64,000 nt of DNA from Parahoeflea olei (GCF_001703635.1 NZ_LQZT01000012.1:62001-126000); one strand, 5' to 3'; numbered from the stretch's first letter, positions 15,389-24,196 are shown. Numbers and translations: made by a program. The notes: generated by a model from the sequence alone, not told the origin.

Positions 15389-15826
15389 ATGACCAATCCG
15401 CCCCGGGACGACACCCCCCACGAGACCCACTCGCTCGGCGAACGGGTAAGGGCCTTTCTTGATCGCGCCTCGTCGGTCAACAAGGTCGCCCATGATCCGG
15501 TGCTGACCGCAGAGCTTCTGCTCCTGGTGCGGATGTCCTTCGCGGACAAGTCCGTCGAGCCTGAGGAGGCCGATGCCTTTGCCGCAATCTGCACCCGGAT
15601 GCTCGGTCTCAACGGCGAGGAGCTTGGCGATATTCTCAAATATCTCAACGACTTCGGCTATGAGACGACGGACGCGCAGGCAGCCGGGATGCTGGCCTCG
15701 CTCGATCCTGAGCGCAAGCGCGCGATCCTCGATCACATGGCGCTGGTGGCCCGGGCCGACGGCGAGATCGATCCGCGCGAGCGGCGGTTGCTCGAAGCCA
15801 CGGCACGCCGGCTCGGCTTTTCCTGA
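15389..15826 (+). CDS. TerB-fold protein, second of tandem pair
   Basis: A 145-residue protein with a hydrophilic N-terminus, then a TerB-like bundle: DPVLTAELLLLVRMSFADKSVEPEEADAFAA and MALVARADGEIDPRERRLLEATARRLGF. Acidic residues after each FAD/RAD turn are in the positions that bind metal in TerB. It shares the LLxLVRMxxADxxV core with the gene just upstream. AAGGAC precedes the ATG. Likely co-transcribed with the upstream paralog; no other ter genes are present, so classical tellurite resistance is not supported. Confidence 0.75.
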   Translation: MTNPPRDDTPHETHSLGERVRAFLDRASSVNKVAHDPVLTAELLLLVRMSFADKSVEPEEADAFAAICTRMLGLNGEELGDILKYLNDFGYETTDAQAAGMLASLDPERKRAILDHMALVARADGEIDPRERRLLEATARRLGFS

Positions 15827-16106
15827 TCGTCGACATCCGGTCGCGGCGTGGGTTCCGGGCTGGCGCAGATCGGCCCGGATCGGGCGCAAACTGCATTTGA
15901 CCTTAAAATGCCGAACGCCTAAGACAGGCCCATGTGCGACGGCGCCTGATGACAGGCTGAGAGAAATTCCGGTGCGGCCGACTTATTTCAAGGGCCAAAC
16001 CCGGGGCTGTCCGGTTCGGTGATGCGAAACGTCTCCCTTCGGGGAAGGTGGCGTGTCGTCCGGCGTATCGTGCTTGATATTTTGTCACGTTGTCCGGAGA
16101 TCGCCC

Positions 16107-16322
16107 ATGCGCACCCTTGTCCTTTCCCTGCTTGTCCTCGGTCCCGGCGCGTCAGACGCGCTCGCGCATGGCGGCCACCTCGGCGACCTGGCCGGACACT
16201 CGCATTGGCTCGGCTGGGCTGCGGCGGCAGCCGCCGGCGCGGTTGCGGCCTGGGCGATCCGGCGCAAGACCCGCGCCGCTGACGCCGATCACGAGACGCA
16301 ACCCGAATCAGCGGAGGCCTGA
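16107..16322 (+). CDS. Small membrane protein upstream of cbiX (DUF6732-like)
   Basis: A 71-residue protein: signal peptide or first helix MRTLVLSLLVLGPGASDALA, a His-containing HGGHLGDLAGHSHWLG stretch, a second helix and a charged tail ending ESAEA. The pattern matches small two-segment proteins found beside cobalamin chelatase genes in alphaproteobacteria (DUF6732, as I recall it). GGAG is 7-8 nt before the chosen ATG; the frame is open further upstream without a site. It ends 3 nt before cbiX, so the two are surely co-expressed. The histidines suggest a metal link, possibly cobalt, but this is inference. Confidence 0.7.
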   Translation: MRTLVLSLLVLGPGASDALAHGGHLGDLAGHSHWLGWAAAAAAGAVAAWAIRRKTRAADADHETQPESAEA

Positions 16323-16325
16323 GCC

Positions 16326-17618
16326 ATGAACACCAAGGAATTTCCCGCCCAGACCGGCATCATGGTGTGCGGCCATGGCAGCCGCAACCAGAATGCCGCC
16401 CGCGAATTCGCGACCGTGGCCGAAGGCCTGCGGGCACGCTATCCCGACATTCCGGTCGAATACGGCTATCTCGAATTCTGCAATCCGGTGATTTCCGAAG
16501 GGCTCGACCGGCTGCGCGCCAAGGGCGTGAAACAGGTGCTGGCGGTGCCGGGCATGCTGTTCGCCGCGGGCCATGCCAAGAACGACATTCCCTCGGTCCT
16601 CAACACGTACCAGGCGCAGAACCCCGGCACCGAGATCACCTATGGGCGCGAACTGGGCATCGACCTCAAGATGATCCGCGCCGCCGGCGCGCGCATTCAG
16701 GAAGCGATCGATGCGGCCAATGCCGAACAGGGCGAGGTGGGCCTGCATGACACGCTGCTGATGGTGGTGGGGCGCGGCTCGTCCGACCCGGACGCCAATT
16801 CCAACGTGTCCAAGGTCATGCGCATGCTTTGGGAAGGCTTCGGCTTCGGCTGGGCCGAGACCTGCTATTCGGGCGTGACCTTCCCGCTGGTGGGCCCCGG
16901 GCTCAGCCATGCGGCCAGGCTCGGCTACAAGCGCATCATCGTGTTTCCCTATTTCCTGTTCACCGGCGTACTGGTGAAACGGATCTATTCGGAAACCGAT
17001 GTGGTGGCGGCGGAGCACCCGGAGATCCAGTTCGTCAAGGCGTCCTATCTCAACGACCATCCGCTGGTGCTCGACACCTTCCAGGACCGGGTCCAGGAAA
17101 TTGTCGAAGGCCAGGCGCTGATGAACTGCCAGATGTGCAAGTACCGCGAGCAGGTGCTCGGCTTCGAGGCCGAGGTGGGCCTGCCGCAGGAAAGCCATCA
17201 CCACCACGTGGAAGGCATCGGCGGCGGACTGGAAGACTGTCCCTGCGCGGGCGATTGCGATGCCTCCTGCCGCGATCCCGAATTCTGCGCCAAGCACGGC
17301 CTGCCCTGGACTCCGGTGCACAGCCATGCGAGCCCCGGTCCGCTGGAGCCCGCGCATGACCACGGGCATCACCATCATGATCACCACCATCACCACGACC
17401 ACGGTCATTCGCATGGCGATCATCATCACGATCACGATCACAGTCATGGCCATGACCATGGGCACCATCATCACCACGATCATGACCATGGGCATGATCA
17501 CGGTCACAGCCATGACCACGGCCATGACCATGGCCATGATCACGGGCACCATCACCATCCCTATCCCCATGCCGACCATCCGCACGGACCGCGGTCGATG
17601 GACAAGAAGAAGGGCTGA
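16326..17618 (+). CDS. cbiX: Sirohydrochlorin cobaltochelatase CbiX, long form with His-rich tail
   Basis: Class II ATP-independent chelatase that inserts Co2+ into sirohydrochlorin (factor II), the early-cobalt step. Two homologous halves hold the metal-binding histidines: CGHGSRNQNA near residue 14 and AVPGMLFAAGHAKND near 83, then VGRGSSDPDAN and FPYFLFTGVLVKRI. After about residue 255 comes a Cys segment (NCQMCKYRE, then CPCAGDCDASCRDPEFC) like the Fe-S site of the long Bacillus-type CbiX. The last 100 residues or so are mostly His, Asp and Gly (DHGHHHHDHHHHHDHGHSHG and further repeats), a likely metal store. It is the first large gene of the cbiX-cobH-cobL-cobI-cobJ-cobM run. Confidence 0.9.
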   Translation: MNTKEFPAQTGIMVCGHGSRNQNAAREFATVAEGLRARYPDIPVEYGYLEFCNPVISEGLDRLRAKGVKQVLAVPGMLFAAGHAKNDIPSVLNTYQAQNPGTEITYGRELGIDLKMIRAAGARIQEAIDAANAEQGEVGLHDTLLMVVGRGSSDPDANSNVSKVMRMLWEGFGFGWAETCYSGVTFPLVGPGLSHAARLGYKRIIVFPYFLFTGVLVKRIYSETDVVAAEHPEIQFVKASYLNDHPLVLDTFQDRVQEIVEGQALMNCQMCKYREQVLGFEAEVGLPQESHHHHVEGIGGGLEDCPCAGDCDASCRDPEFCAKHGLPWTPVHSHASPGPLEPAHDHGHHHHDHHHHHDHGHSHGDHHHDHDHSHGHDHGHHHHHDHDHGHDHGHSHDHGHDHGHDHGHHHHPYPHADHPHGPRSMDKKKG

Positions 17619-17621
17619 GGC

Positions 17622-18263
17622 GTGAGTGCGCCCGCGCCGATCCGCGATCCGGCCGAGATCTACCGGCGGTCGTTCGCCATCATCCGGGAGGAGGCGGAGC
17701 TTGCCCGCTTCGCCCCGGACGAGCAGGCGATCGCGATCCGGATGATCCATGCCTGCGGCATGGTGGACCTCGCGAATGACATCGTCGTCTCCGACGGGTT
17801 CGCGGGTGCCGCGCGGGCGGCGCTTGCACAGGGCGCGCCGGTGCTCTGCGATGCCGAGATGGTGCGTCACGGCGTGATCGCGCGGCTGATGCCGGCCGGC
17901 AATGAAGTGCTGTGCCTGCTCAACGATCCCCGTGTGCGCGAGATCGCGGCGCGCGAGGCCACCACGCGCTCGGCGGCGCAGGTGGACCTCTGGGCCGAGC
18001 GCATGGCCGGCGCGGTGATCGCCATCGGCAATGCGCCGACCGCGCTCTATCGCCTTTTGGACCTCATCGACGCGGGCGCGCCGCGCCCCGCCGCCATCAT
18101 CGGTGCGCCGGTCGGCTTCGTGGGGGCGGCGGAAAGCAAGGACGAGCTGATCGCCGATCCACGCGGCGTGCCGTTTCTCGCGGTCCGCGGCCGCCGTGGC
18201 GGCAGCGCGCTCGCAAGTGCCTGTGTCAACGCGCTCGCCGGAGGGCTCGAAGGCCATGGCTGA
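17622..18263 (+). CDS. cobH: Precorrin-8X methylmutase CobH
   Basis: Moves the methyl group from C11 to C12, giving hydrogenobyrinic acid (or its cobalt form via CbiC chemistry). The 213-residue protein has the family opening [20 protein letters not shown], the active-site histidine in MIHACGMVD (near residue 37) and the later motifs CDAEMVRHG and [16 protein letters not shown]. The start is GTG, 3 nt after the cbiX stop; no ATG fits. The cobL ATG lies inside its last codons. CobH and CbiC cannot be distinguished by eye; the neighbours make either plausible. Confidence 0.94.
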   Translation: MSAPAPIRDPAEIYRRSFAIIREEAELARFAPDEQAIAIRMIHACGMVDLANDIVVSDGFAGAARAALAQGAPVLCDAEMVRHGVIARLMPAGNEVLCLLNDPRVREIAAREATTRSAAQVDLWAERMAGAVIAIGNAPTALYRLLDLIDAGAPRPAAIIGAPVGFVGAAESKDELIADPRGVPFLAVRGRRGGSALASACVNALAGGLEGHG

Positions 18264-19497
18264 GAGCATCGCCCACGGCTCTGCCTGGCTCACCATCCTG
18301 GGCATCGGCGACAACGGGCTCGACAGCCTGACGCCGCCGGCGCGCGCCCTGTTCGAGGCGTCGCGCACGGTGATCGCGCCCGAGCGCGTGCTCGCCCGGA
18401 TCGACTGCGGCGACCGCGAGGTGGTTCCCTGGACCTTCGGCATCAAGGAGACGATCGCCTTCGTGATGGCGCGGCGGGGCACGCCGGTGACGATCCTTGC
18501 CACGGGCGATCCGATGTTCTTCGGTGTCGGCGCGACGCTGATGCGCTCGCTCGACAAGCGCGAGATGCGGGTGATCCCGTCGCCCTCGGCGTTTTCGCTC
18601 GCCGCCTCCCGGCTCGGCTGGGCGCTGCAGGATGTGGCCATGATCTCGCTGCACGGCCGCTCGGTGCACGGGCTTGCCTCGCATGTCCAGCCGGGCGCGC
18701 GCATCCTCGCGCTGACCTCGACCGGGCGCACGGTGATCGAGGCTGCGCAGATCCTGAGCGCGCGCGGCTATGGCCGCTCGGAGATGCAGGTGCTCGAGCA
18801 TATCGGCGGACCCGACGAACGCATCAAGGCGATGCGGGCGGACCGGATCGCGGCCGACAAGCCGGTCTTCGCCGATTTCAACACGCTGGCGATCGCCTGC
18901 GAGCCGGAGCCGGGCGCGGTGCTGCTGCCCGCCGTGCCGGGACTGCCGGACGAGGCCTTCGAACATGACGGGCAACTGACCAAGCGCGAAGTGCGCGCCG
19001 TCACGCTCGCCCGGCTCGGCCCGGTGCCGGGCGGGCTTTTGTGGGATGTCGGCGCGGGCTGCGGCTCGATCGGCATCGAGTGGATGCGCGCGGCGCGTGG
19101 TGCCCGCGCGGTGGCGATCGAGGCCAGCGAGACGCGGCGCACGATGATGGCGCACAATGCGATCGTTCTCGGCACACCTGGGCTTGACATCATTGCCGGC
19201 TCGGCACCCGCTGCCCTTGCCGGTCTCGACCAGCCGGACGCTGTGTTCATCGGCGGCGGCATCTCCAACGACGGCGTGTTCGAGGCCGCCTGGGAGGCTT
19301 TGAAACCCGGCGGGCGGATGGTCGCCAATGCGGTCACCGTCGAGGGCGAGGCGCGGCTGTTCGCGCTGCAGGCGGTGCATGGCGGGGAGCTCGTGCGGCT
19401 CCAGGTCACGCGCGCCGAACCCGTCGGCCGCTATCTCGGCTGGAAGCCGCTGATGCCGGTGACGATCTGGTCGGCGATCCGGGAGCAGGGGGCGTGA
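18256..19497 (+). CDS. cobL: Precorrin-6Y C5,15-methyltransferase (decarboxylating) CobL
   Basis: Bifunctional enzyme of 413 residues that methylates C5 and C15 and removes the C12 acetate carboxyl. The N-terminal tetrapyrrole methylase domain (CbiE-like, residues 10-205) has [29 protein letters not shown] and [16 protein letters not shown]. The C-terminal class I SAM domain (CbiT-like, from about 235) has [20 protein letters not shown]. The chosen ATG overlaps the end of cobH and has GAAGG upstream; the frame is open 20 codons earlier inside cobH. A palindromic repeat separates it from cobI. Confidence 0.95.
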   Translation: MAESIAHGSAWLTILGIGDNGLDSLTPPARALFEASRTVIAPERVLARIDCGDREVVPWTFGIKETIAFVMARRGTPVTILATGDPMFFGVGATLMRSLDKREMRVIPSPSAFSLAASRLGWALQDVAMISLHGRSVHGLASHVQPGARILALTSTGRTVIEAAQILSARGYGRSEMQVLEHIGGPDERIKAMRADRIAADKPVFADFNTLAIACEPEPGAVLLPAVPGLPDEAFEHDGQLTKREVRAVTLARLGPVPGGLLWDVGAGCGSIGIEWMRAARGARAVAIEASETRRTMMAHNAIVLGTPGLDIIAGSAPAALAGLDQPDAVFIGGGISNDGVFEAAWEALKPGGRMVANAVTVEGEARLFALQAVHGGELVRLQVTRAEPVGRYLGWKPLMPVTIWSAIREQGA

Positions 19498-19536
19498 CCA
19501 TTCTTGCCGACGGCTTCTTCGGTCAGCGCCTTCCGC

Positions 19537-19699
19537 TTACCCCCACCCCAACCCCTCCCCTCAGGGGGGAGGGGCTCGGACCTCGCGCCTTCGTTGCCGC
19601 GTGGAAGGCTCCTGCTGAAAAGAGCCTTGATGCTGGAAAGCAGAGGCGCGGCACGCCAAGCCCCTCCCCCTTGAGGGGAGGGGTTGGGGTGGGGGTGGG
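19537..19699. repeat. Intergenic palindromic repeat, second copy of the cobN element
   Basis: Outer arms of about 40 nt: left TTACCCCCACCCCAACCCCT and on to AGGGGC; right GCCCCTCCCCCTTGAGGGGA and on to GGTGGGGG. Apart from about two positions the arms are perfect reverse complements, each with an inner CCCCTCA/TGAGGGG palindrome. The inner spacer is about 80 nt here against about 20 nt in cobN. It occupies most of the gap between cobL and cobI and could form a long hairpin in the transcript. This style of element is common between and inside rhizobial genes. Confidence 0.9.
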
Positions 19700-19741
19700 C
19701 CGCAACGGCGACTCTGAAAATTGCTATGAAGGGCTCATCCC

Positions 19742-20470
19742 ATGACCGGTAAACTCTATGGCCTAGGCCTTGGCCCGGGCGACCCCGAATTGCTGACGCT
19801 GAAGGCCGTCCGCATCCTCAGGCAGGTGCCGGTGATCGCCTGGCCGGCGCCGGACACCGGCGAGAGTTTCGCGCGCTCGATCGCCGCGCCGCATCTGCCG
19901 GGCGGGCAGGTGGAGGTCCCGATCGTGGTGCCGATGCGCACCGAGCGTTTTCCGGCACGCGACGTCTACGACACCGCGGCAGGCGAGATCGCCGCGCATC
20001 TCGATGCCGGCCGCGACGTGGCGGTGCTGTGCGAGGGGGACCCGTTCTTCTACGGCTCGTTCATGTATGTGTTCGAGCGCCTGGCGGGAACCTACGAGAC
20101 CGAAGTGGTGCCGGGCGTGTCCTCGATCATGGCGGCGGCGAGTGCCGCGGGCCGGCCGCTGGCGGCGCGCAACGACGTTTTGACGGTCGTGCCAGGGCCA
20201 CTTTGCGACGAAGAGCTCACAAATCGAATCAACGCGGCGGGTGCATTAGCGATCATTAAGATAGGCAGGCATTTCAACCGTTTGCGGACACTGATTGAAA
20301 AATTGAATCTGCTACCTCAAGCAGTTTATGCAGAACGCGTCTCGCTCGGCTCGGAGCGGCTGATGCCGCTTGCCCAGGTGACCGAAGACACCGCGCCGTA
20401 TTTTTCGATGATCCTGATCTACAAGGGCGGCGAGGACTGGATCCACGCACTGCCCGGGAGCACATCATGA
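19742..20470 (+). CDS. cobI: Precorrin-2 C20-methyltransferase CobI
   Basis: SAM-dependent tetrapyrrole methylase giving precorrin-3A (CbiL is the cobalt-route equivalent). The 242-residue protein has the family motifs YGLGLGPGDPELLTLKAV at the start, VAVLCEGDPFFYGSFMYVFERL near residue 95, and VVPGVSSIMAAASAAGRPLA after it. The stretch around 20215-20340 is noticeably lower in GC than its surroundings but the reading frame and protein family features continue through it. It overlaps the cbiG-cobJ start by four bases (ATGA). Confidence 0.95.
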   Translation: MTGKLYGLGLGPGDPELLTLKAVRILRQVPVIAWPAPDTGESFARSIAAPHLPGGQVEVPIVVPMRTERFPARDVYDTAAGEIAAHLDAGRDVAVLCEGDPFFYGSFMYVFERLAGTYETEVVPGVSSIMAAASAAGRPLAARNDVLTVVPGPLCDEELTNRINAAGALAIIKIGRHFNRLRTLIEKLNLLPQAVYAERVSLGSERLMPLAQVTEDTAPYFSMILIYKGGEDWIHALPGSTS

Positions 20471-22317
20471 CCCAGACTCCGGCCATCATCATCCTCTCGG
20501 ACGCTGCCTTGCCGATGGCCCGGCGCATCGCCCGGGCAACCGGCGGCGAGGTGCATGGGCTTAATCGACGTATAACCGAAGTGGTTGACAGAACCTTTAC
20601 GGAGGCGGGACCACATTTGGCCCGTCTGTTTTCGGAGCGTCGGCCGATCGTCGGCCTGATGGCGGCCGGCGCCCTGATCCGGCTGCTGGCGCCGCATCTT
20701 TCCGACAAGATGAGCGAGCCGCCGGTGATCGCGGTGAGCGAGGACGGCTCGGCCGTGGTGCCGCTGCTCGGCGGCCATCACGGGGCCAACGATCTCGCCC
20801 GCGCGATCGCGGCCCAGGTGGGCGGGTTCGCAGCGGTGACGACGGCGGGCGATGTCAAGTTTGGCGTCGCGCTCGATGCGCCGCCCGAAGGCTATGTGCT
20901 CGCCAATGCCGATGCGGCCAAGCAGGTGATGGCCGATCTCGTGGCGGGGAAGCCGGCGCGGCTCGAGGGCGCGGCGCCCTGGCTCGAAAACAGCGGGTTG
21001 CCGTTCGCGGCGGATGCCGACCTCGTGCTCAGGGTGTCCGAGGCGGGTGATGCCGCGCCCGAACAGGGGCTGCTCTATCACCCCAGGACGCTGGTGCTCG
21101 GCATTGGCTGCGAGCGCGGCGCGGACGGCGAGGAAGTGATCCAGCTGGCGCTCGACACGCTGAAGGCCGCGGGGCTGTCCGAACAGGCGGTGGGACTGGT
21201 GGCCTCGATCGACGTGAAGGCCGACGAGGCGGCGGTGCACCAGGTGGCCAGGTATTTCGGCTGCCCCGCGCGCTTCTTCGATGCGGCCACGCTCGAAGCC
21301 GAGACGCCGCGACTGAAAAATCCGTCCGACGTGGTCTTTGCCGAGGTCGGCTGCCATGGCGTGGCCGAGGGGGCAGCTCTGGCTGCCGCAGGCGCTTCGG
21401 GCGAGCTCGTGGCCGAGAAGCGCAAGAGCAAGCGCGCCACCTGCGCCATCGGCCGTGCCGCAGCGCCGTTCAAGCTCGAAACGCTGCCGGGGGGCGCGCG
21501 CGGGAAGCTGATGGTGGTCGGCATCGGTCCCGGCGCCGATGGCTGGCGCTCGCCGGAGGTCTCGGCGATGGTGTCGGCTTCGACCGATCTCGTGGGCTAT
21601 TCGCTCTATCTCGACCTGCTGGGTCCGCTGGCCGACGGCAAGACGCGGCATGATTTCGATCTCGGCAAGGAAGAGGCGCGGGTGCACCGCGCGATGGAGC
21701 TTGCCGGTGAGGGAAAATCGGTGGCGCTGGTCTGTTCGGGCGACGCCGGCATCTACGCGATGGCCACGCTCGTGTTCGAACTGCTCGACAAGTCCGAAGG
21801 GGCCGAAGGGCTGAGCGACGCTGCGCGGCGGATCGAGATTGCGGTGTCCCCTGGCATCTCGGCTCTGCAGGCGGCGGCTGCCCGCGCCGGCGCGCCGCTG
21901 GGGCATGATTTCTGCACCATCTCGCTGTCGGACCTGCTGACCCCGTGGGAGGACATCCAGCGCCGGGTGACGGCGGCGGGCGAGGGCGATTTCGTGATCG
22001 CCTTCTACAATCCGGTGTCGAAGAAGCGCCGCACCCAGCTCGCCTGGGCGCGCGACAAGCTGCTCACATACCGCCCGGCTTCGACGCCGGTTATCCTCGC
22101 CACCAATCTCGGCCGCGAGGGCGAGCTGATCCGCGTCGTGCCGCTTGGGTCGCTCGATGTCGACGAGGTCGACATGCTGACCGTCGTGGTGGTGGGTTCG
22201 TCCAACTCGACGACGGTCAAGACCGGGGACGGACGGACCTGGGTCTACACACCGCGCGGCTATGCCCGCAAGGAAGGCACGGCCATGACACACATCACAT
22301 CGGGAGACGCGGCATGA
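20467..22317 (+). CDS. cobJ: CbiG-CobJ fusion: cobalt-precorrin-5A hydrolase / precorrin-3B C17-methyltransferase
   Basis: A 616-residue fusion. Residues 40-125 form a CbiG N-terminal domain (GLMAAGALIRLLAPHLSDK, LLGGHHGANDLAR). Residues 200-325 form a CbiG C-terminal/CobE domain (LGIGCERGADGEEV, SIDVKADEAAV). Residues 345-595 form a tetrapyrrole methylase (KLMVVGIGPGADGWRSPEV, VALVCSGDAGIYAMA, VSPGISALQAAAARAGAPLG). CbiG opens the ring lactone and releases acetaldehyde in the cobalt-early route; CobJ/CbiH contracts the ring by C17 methylation. The fusion fits a sequential pair of steps. It overlaps both neighbours by four bases. No separate cobG or cobZ oxidase gene is in the window. Confidence 0.93.
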   Translation: MTQTPAIIILSDAALPMARRIARATGGEVHGLNRRITEVVDRTFTEAGPHLARLFSERRPIVGLMAAGALIRLLAPHLSDKMSEPPVIAVSEDGSAVVPLLGGHHGANDLARAIAAQVGGFAAVTTAGDVKFGVALDAPPEGYVLANADAAKQVMADLVAGKPARLEGAAPWLENSGLPFAADADLVLRVSEAGDAAPEQGLLYHPRTLVLGIGCERGADGEEVIQLALDTLKAAGLSEQAVGLVASIDVKADEAAVHQVARYFGCPARFFDAATLEAETPRLKNPSDVVFAEVGCHGVAEGAALAAAGASGELVAEKRKSKRATCAIGRAAAPFKLETLPGGARGKLMVVGIGPGADGWRSPEVSAMVSASTDLVGYSLYLDLLGPLADGKTRHDFDLGKEEARVHRAMELAGEGKSVALVCSGDAGIYAMATLVFELLDKSEGAEGLSDAARRIEIAVSPGISALQAAAARAGAPLGHDFCTISLSDLLTPWEDIQRRVTAAGEGDFVIAFYNPVSKKRRTQLAWARDKLLTYRPASTPVILATNLGREGELIRVVPLGSLDVDEVDMLTVVVVGSSNSTTVKTGDGRTWVYTPRGYARKEGTAMTHITSGDAA

Positions 22318-23096
22318 CCGTCTATTTCATCGGCGCCGGACCGGGCGCGCCGGACCTCATCACCGTGCGTGGATTGAAGCTGATTGAGCGTTGCCCGGTC
22401 TGCCTCTATGCGGGCTCGCTGGTGCCCGAGGAAATCGTCAAGGCCGCACCCGAGGACGCGCTGGTGCGCGACACCGCGCCGATGCATCTCACCGAAATCA
22501 TCGCCGAGATGGAAAAGGCCCATGCCGCCGGACAGGACGTGGCGCGGGTGCATTCGGGCGATCCGGCGATCTATGGCGCGATCGCCGAACAGATGCGCCG
22601 TCTCGACGCGCTCGGGATCGACTACGAGGTGGTGCCCGGGGTGCCGGCCTTTGCGGGGGCGGCCGCGCGGCTTGCGACCGAACTCACGCTGCCGGAGATC
22701 GCCCAGACGGTGATCATCACCCGCACCGGCATGAAGGCGTCCTCGATGCCGGAATTCGAGCAGCTCGAAATCCTTGGCCAGTCGCGGGCGACGCTCGCCA
22801 TCCACCTGTCGATCCGCAATCTCGATTACGTCCGCCGCGCGCTCGAACCCTATTACGGGGCCGACTGCCCGGTGGTGATCGCCTACCGCGCCACCTGGCC
22901 CGACGAACTCTTCATCCGCACCACGCTTGAGGGCATGAAGGAAGAGGTCCGCGCCCACAAGATCACCCGCACGGCGCTGATCCTGGTCGGCAAGGTGTTC
23001 GGCGAAGCCAATTTCCGCGACAGCGATCTCTACAATGCCGACTATTCGCACGTGCTGAGAAACGTGGGGAAGAAGAAGAAGGCGAAGGCTGGTTGA
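22314..23096 (+). CDS. cobM: Precorrin-4 C11-methyltransferase CobM
   Basis: SAM-dependent methylase acting on C11 (CbiF in the cobalt-early route). The 260-residue protein has VYFIGAGPGAPDLITVRGLK at the start, VARVHSGDPAIYGAIAEQMR near residue 80, VVPGVPAFAGAAARLATELT and ITRTGMKASSMPE, all diagnostic of CobM/CbiF. The C-terminus ends in a Lys-rich KKKKAKAG. Its ATG overlaps the cobJ stop (ATGA). It ends 3 bp from the convergent YjbR-family gene. Confidence 0.95.
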   Translation: MTVYFIGAGPGAPDLITVRGLKLIERCPVCLYAGSLVPEEIVKAAPEDALVRDTAPMHLTEIIAEMEKAHAAGQDVARVHSGDPAIYGAIAEQMRRLDALGIDYEVVPGVPAFAGAAARLATELTLPEIAQTVIITRTGMKASSMPEFEQLEILGQSRATLAIHLSIRNLDYVRRALEPYYGADCPVVIAYRATWPDELFIRTTLEGMKEEVRAHKITRTALILVGKVFGEANFRDSDLYNADYSHVLRNVGKKKKAKAG

Positions 23097-23099
23097 TGG

Positions 23100-23450
23100 T
23101 CAGCCTTCAGGCAGAGGGTCGAGCCCTGCCTGCACCTTCTTGGGCAGGCTGGCGCGGACGAGCCGGTAGGAGGCGAGGATGCGGGCGCGGAGTTCGTCCG
23201 CATCCATGTTCCAGTCGAGCAGCACCCAGGAGGCGTGGAAATAGGGCGCCTTGGTTCCGGCGCCCATCTCGATCAGCATCGACGCCGTTTCGACGCTGTC
23301 GGTCTTGATCGCGACGCCGGGCATGGTCGCGCCGATCGAGGCGAACATCTTGCCGCCGACCTTCCAGGCGTCGTGGCCGCCGCCCCAGGGGTCGGAGACT
23401 TCCGCGCCCGGCAGGGTCGCGCAGATGGAATTGACGGTCTCTCGGCTCAT
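23100..23450 (-). CDS. MmcQ/YjbR family protein
   Basis: A 116-residue protein of the MmcQ/YjbR DNA-binding-like family (double-wing fold). Typical features are LPGAEVSDPWGGGHDAWKVGGKMFA at the N-terminus, PYFHASWVLLDW and a final ASYRLVRASLPKK. The function of the family is unknown. Two upstream in-frame starts exist, but GGGAGG sits 8 nt before the ATG chosen. It follows cobK by 17 bp and is the last gene of the cbiD-cobK transcript. Confidence 0.85.
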   Translation of the reverse strand: MSRETVNSICATLPGAEVSDPWGGGHDAWKVGGKMFASIGATMPGVAIKTDSVETASMLIEMGAGTKAPYFHASWVLLDWNMDADELRARILASYRLVRASLPKKVQAGLDPLPEG

Positions 23451-23467
23451 ATGTGTTGCCTCCCTCA

Positions 23468-24196
23468 TCACGATAGGTCGGTTGCGGTTTTCGGTTCGCC
23501 GCCCGCCTCGTCGTCCCGCCCGATCAGGATCACGGGCAGCCCAAGTTGCCGTGCGGCTTCGATCTTGGCATAGGCCGCGGTGCCGCCGGAGTTGCGGCAG
23601 ACGATGTGGGTGATCGAATGCGCGATCAGCAGCATGGTTTCGACCGCCGGGGTGTCGCCGGGCCGGCCGAGCACCAGCGCGTGATCGGGCAGGGCGAGCG
23701 GCGTCTTCGGCGGATCGATCATGCGGACGACGAAATGCACGTCCGCGCGGCTGGCGAAGACGCCGATATGCTGCGAGCCGAGCGCGAGCAGCACGCGCGC
23801 GCGGGGCGGGATCGCGTCGCAGGCCGCCTGAAGCGTGTCGACCTCGATCCAGGTGTCGTCGGGCTGGCGCTGCCAGGGCGTGCGGGTGCGGATCTCGAGC
23901 GGCACACCGCTCATCCGGCAGGCCTCGACCGCGTTCAGGCTGATCTGCCTTGCGAAGGGATGGGTGGCGTCGATCACCCGCGTGACGGCATTTTCTTCGA
24001 GATAGCGTGCCAGGCCGTCGATGCCGCCGAAGCCGCCGGTGCGGACCTCGCCGGCAAGCGGAGCAGGTTCCCTGGTGCGGCCGGCCAACGAGGTGATGAT
24101 GCGGACCTCTGGTCGGGTGGCGACAAGCTCCTTCGCCAGCTCCGCGGCTTCGCGCGTGCCGCCGAGGATCAGGATGGTTTCACGGTCAGCGGGCAT
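23468..24196 (-). CDS. cobK: Precorrin-6A reductase CobK
   Basis: NADPH-dependent reductase of the corrin macrocycle (CbiJ in the cobalt-early route), 242 residues. The Rossmann-like N-terminus ILILGGTREAAELAKELV, then VIDATHPFARQISLNAVEAC, and the late ITHIVCRNSGGTAAYAKIEA are the family signatures. It overlaps the end of cbiD by 11 bases and is transcribed with it, away from cobM. CobK and CbiJ cannot be separated by eye. Confidence 0.95.
   Translation of the reverse strand: MPADRETILILGGTREAAELAKELVATRPEVRIITSLAGRTREPAPLAGEVRTGGFGGIDGLARYLEENAVTRVIDATHPFARQISLNAVEACRMSGVPLEIRTRTPWQRQPDDTWIEVDTLQAACDAIPPRARVLLALGSQHIGVFASRADVHFVVRMIDPPKTPLALPDHALVLGRPGDTPAVETMLLIAHSITHIVCRNSGGTAAYAKIEAARQLGLPVILIGRDDEAGGEPKTATDLS

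Noticed and set aside
16021..16052. CTCCCTTCGGGGAAGGTGGC considered as a third copy of the palindromic repeat
   Set aside because: It resembles common rhizobial repeat ends but has only one short arm and no partner, so it was not called.
17340..17570. Short CAT/CAC/GAC repeats considered as a CRISPR or satellite array
   Set aside because: They are in-frame codons for the His-rich tail of CbiX, without regular spacer-repeat structure.
16308..18731. 807-codon minus-strand open frame opposite cbiX and cobH
   Set aside because: Its Met/Val/Ile-rich middle is the reverse reading of the cbiX His-rich tail; it crosses several real genes.
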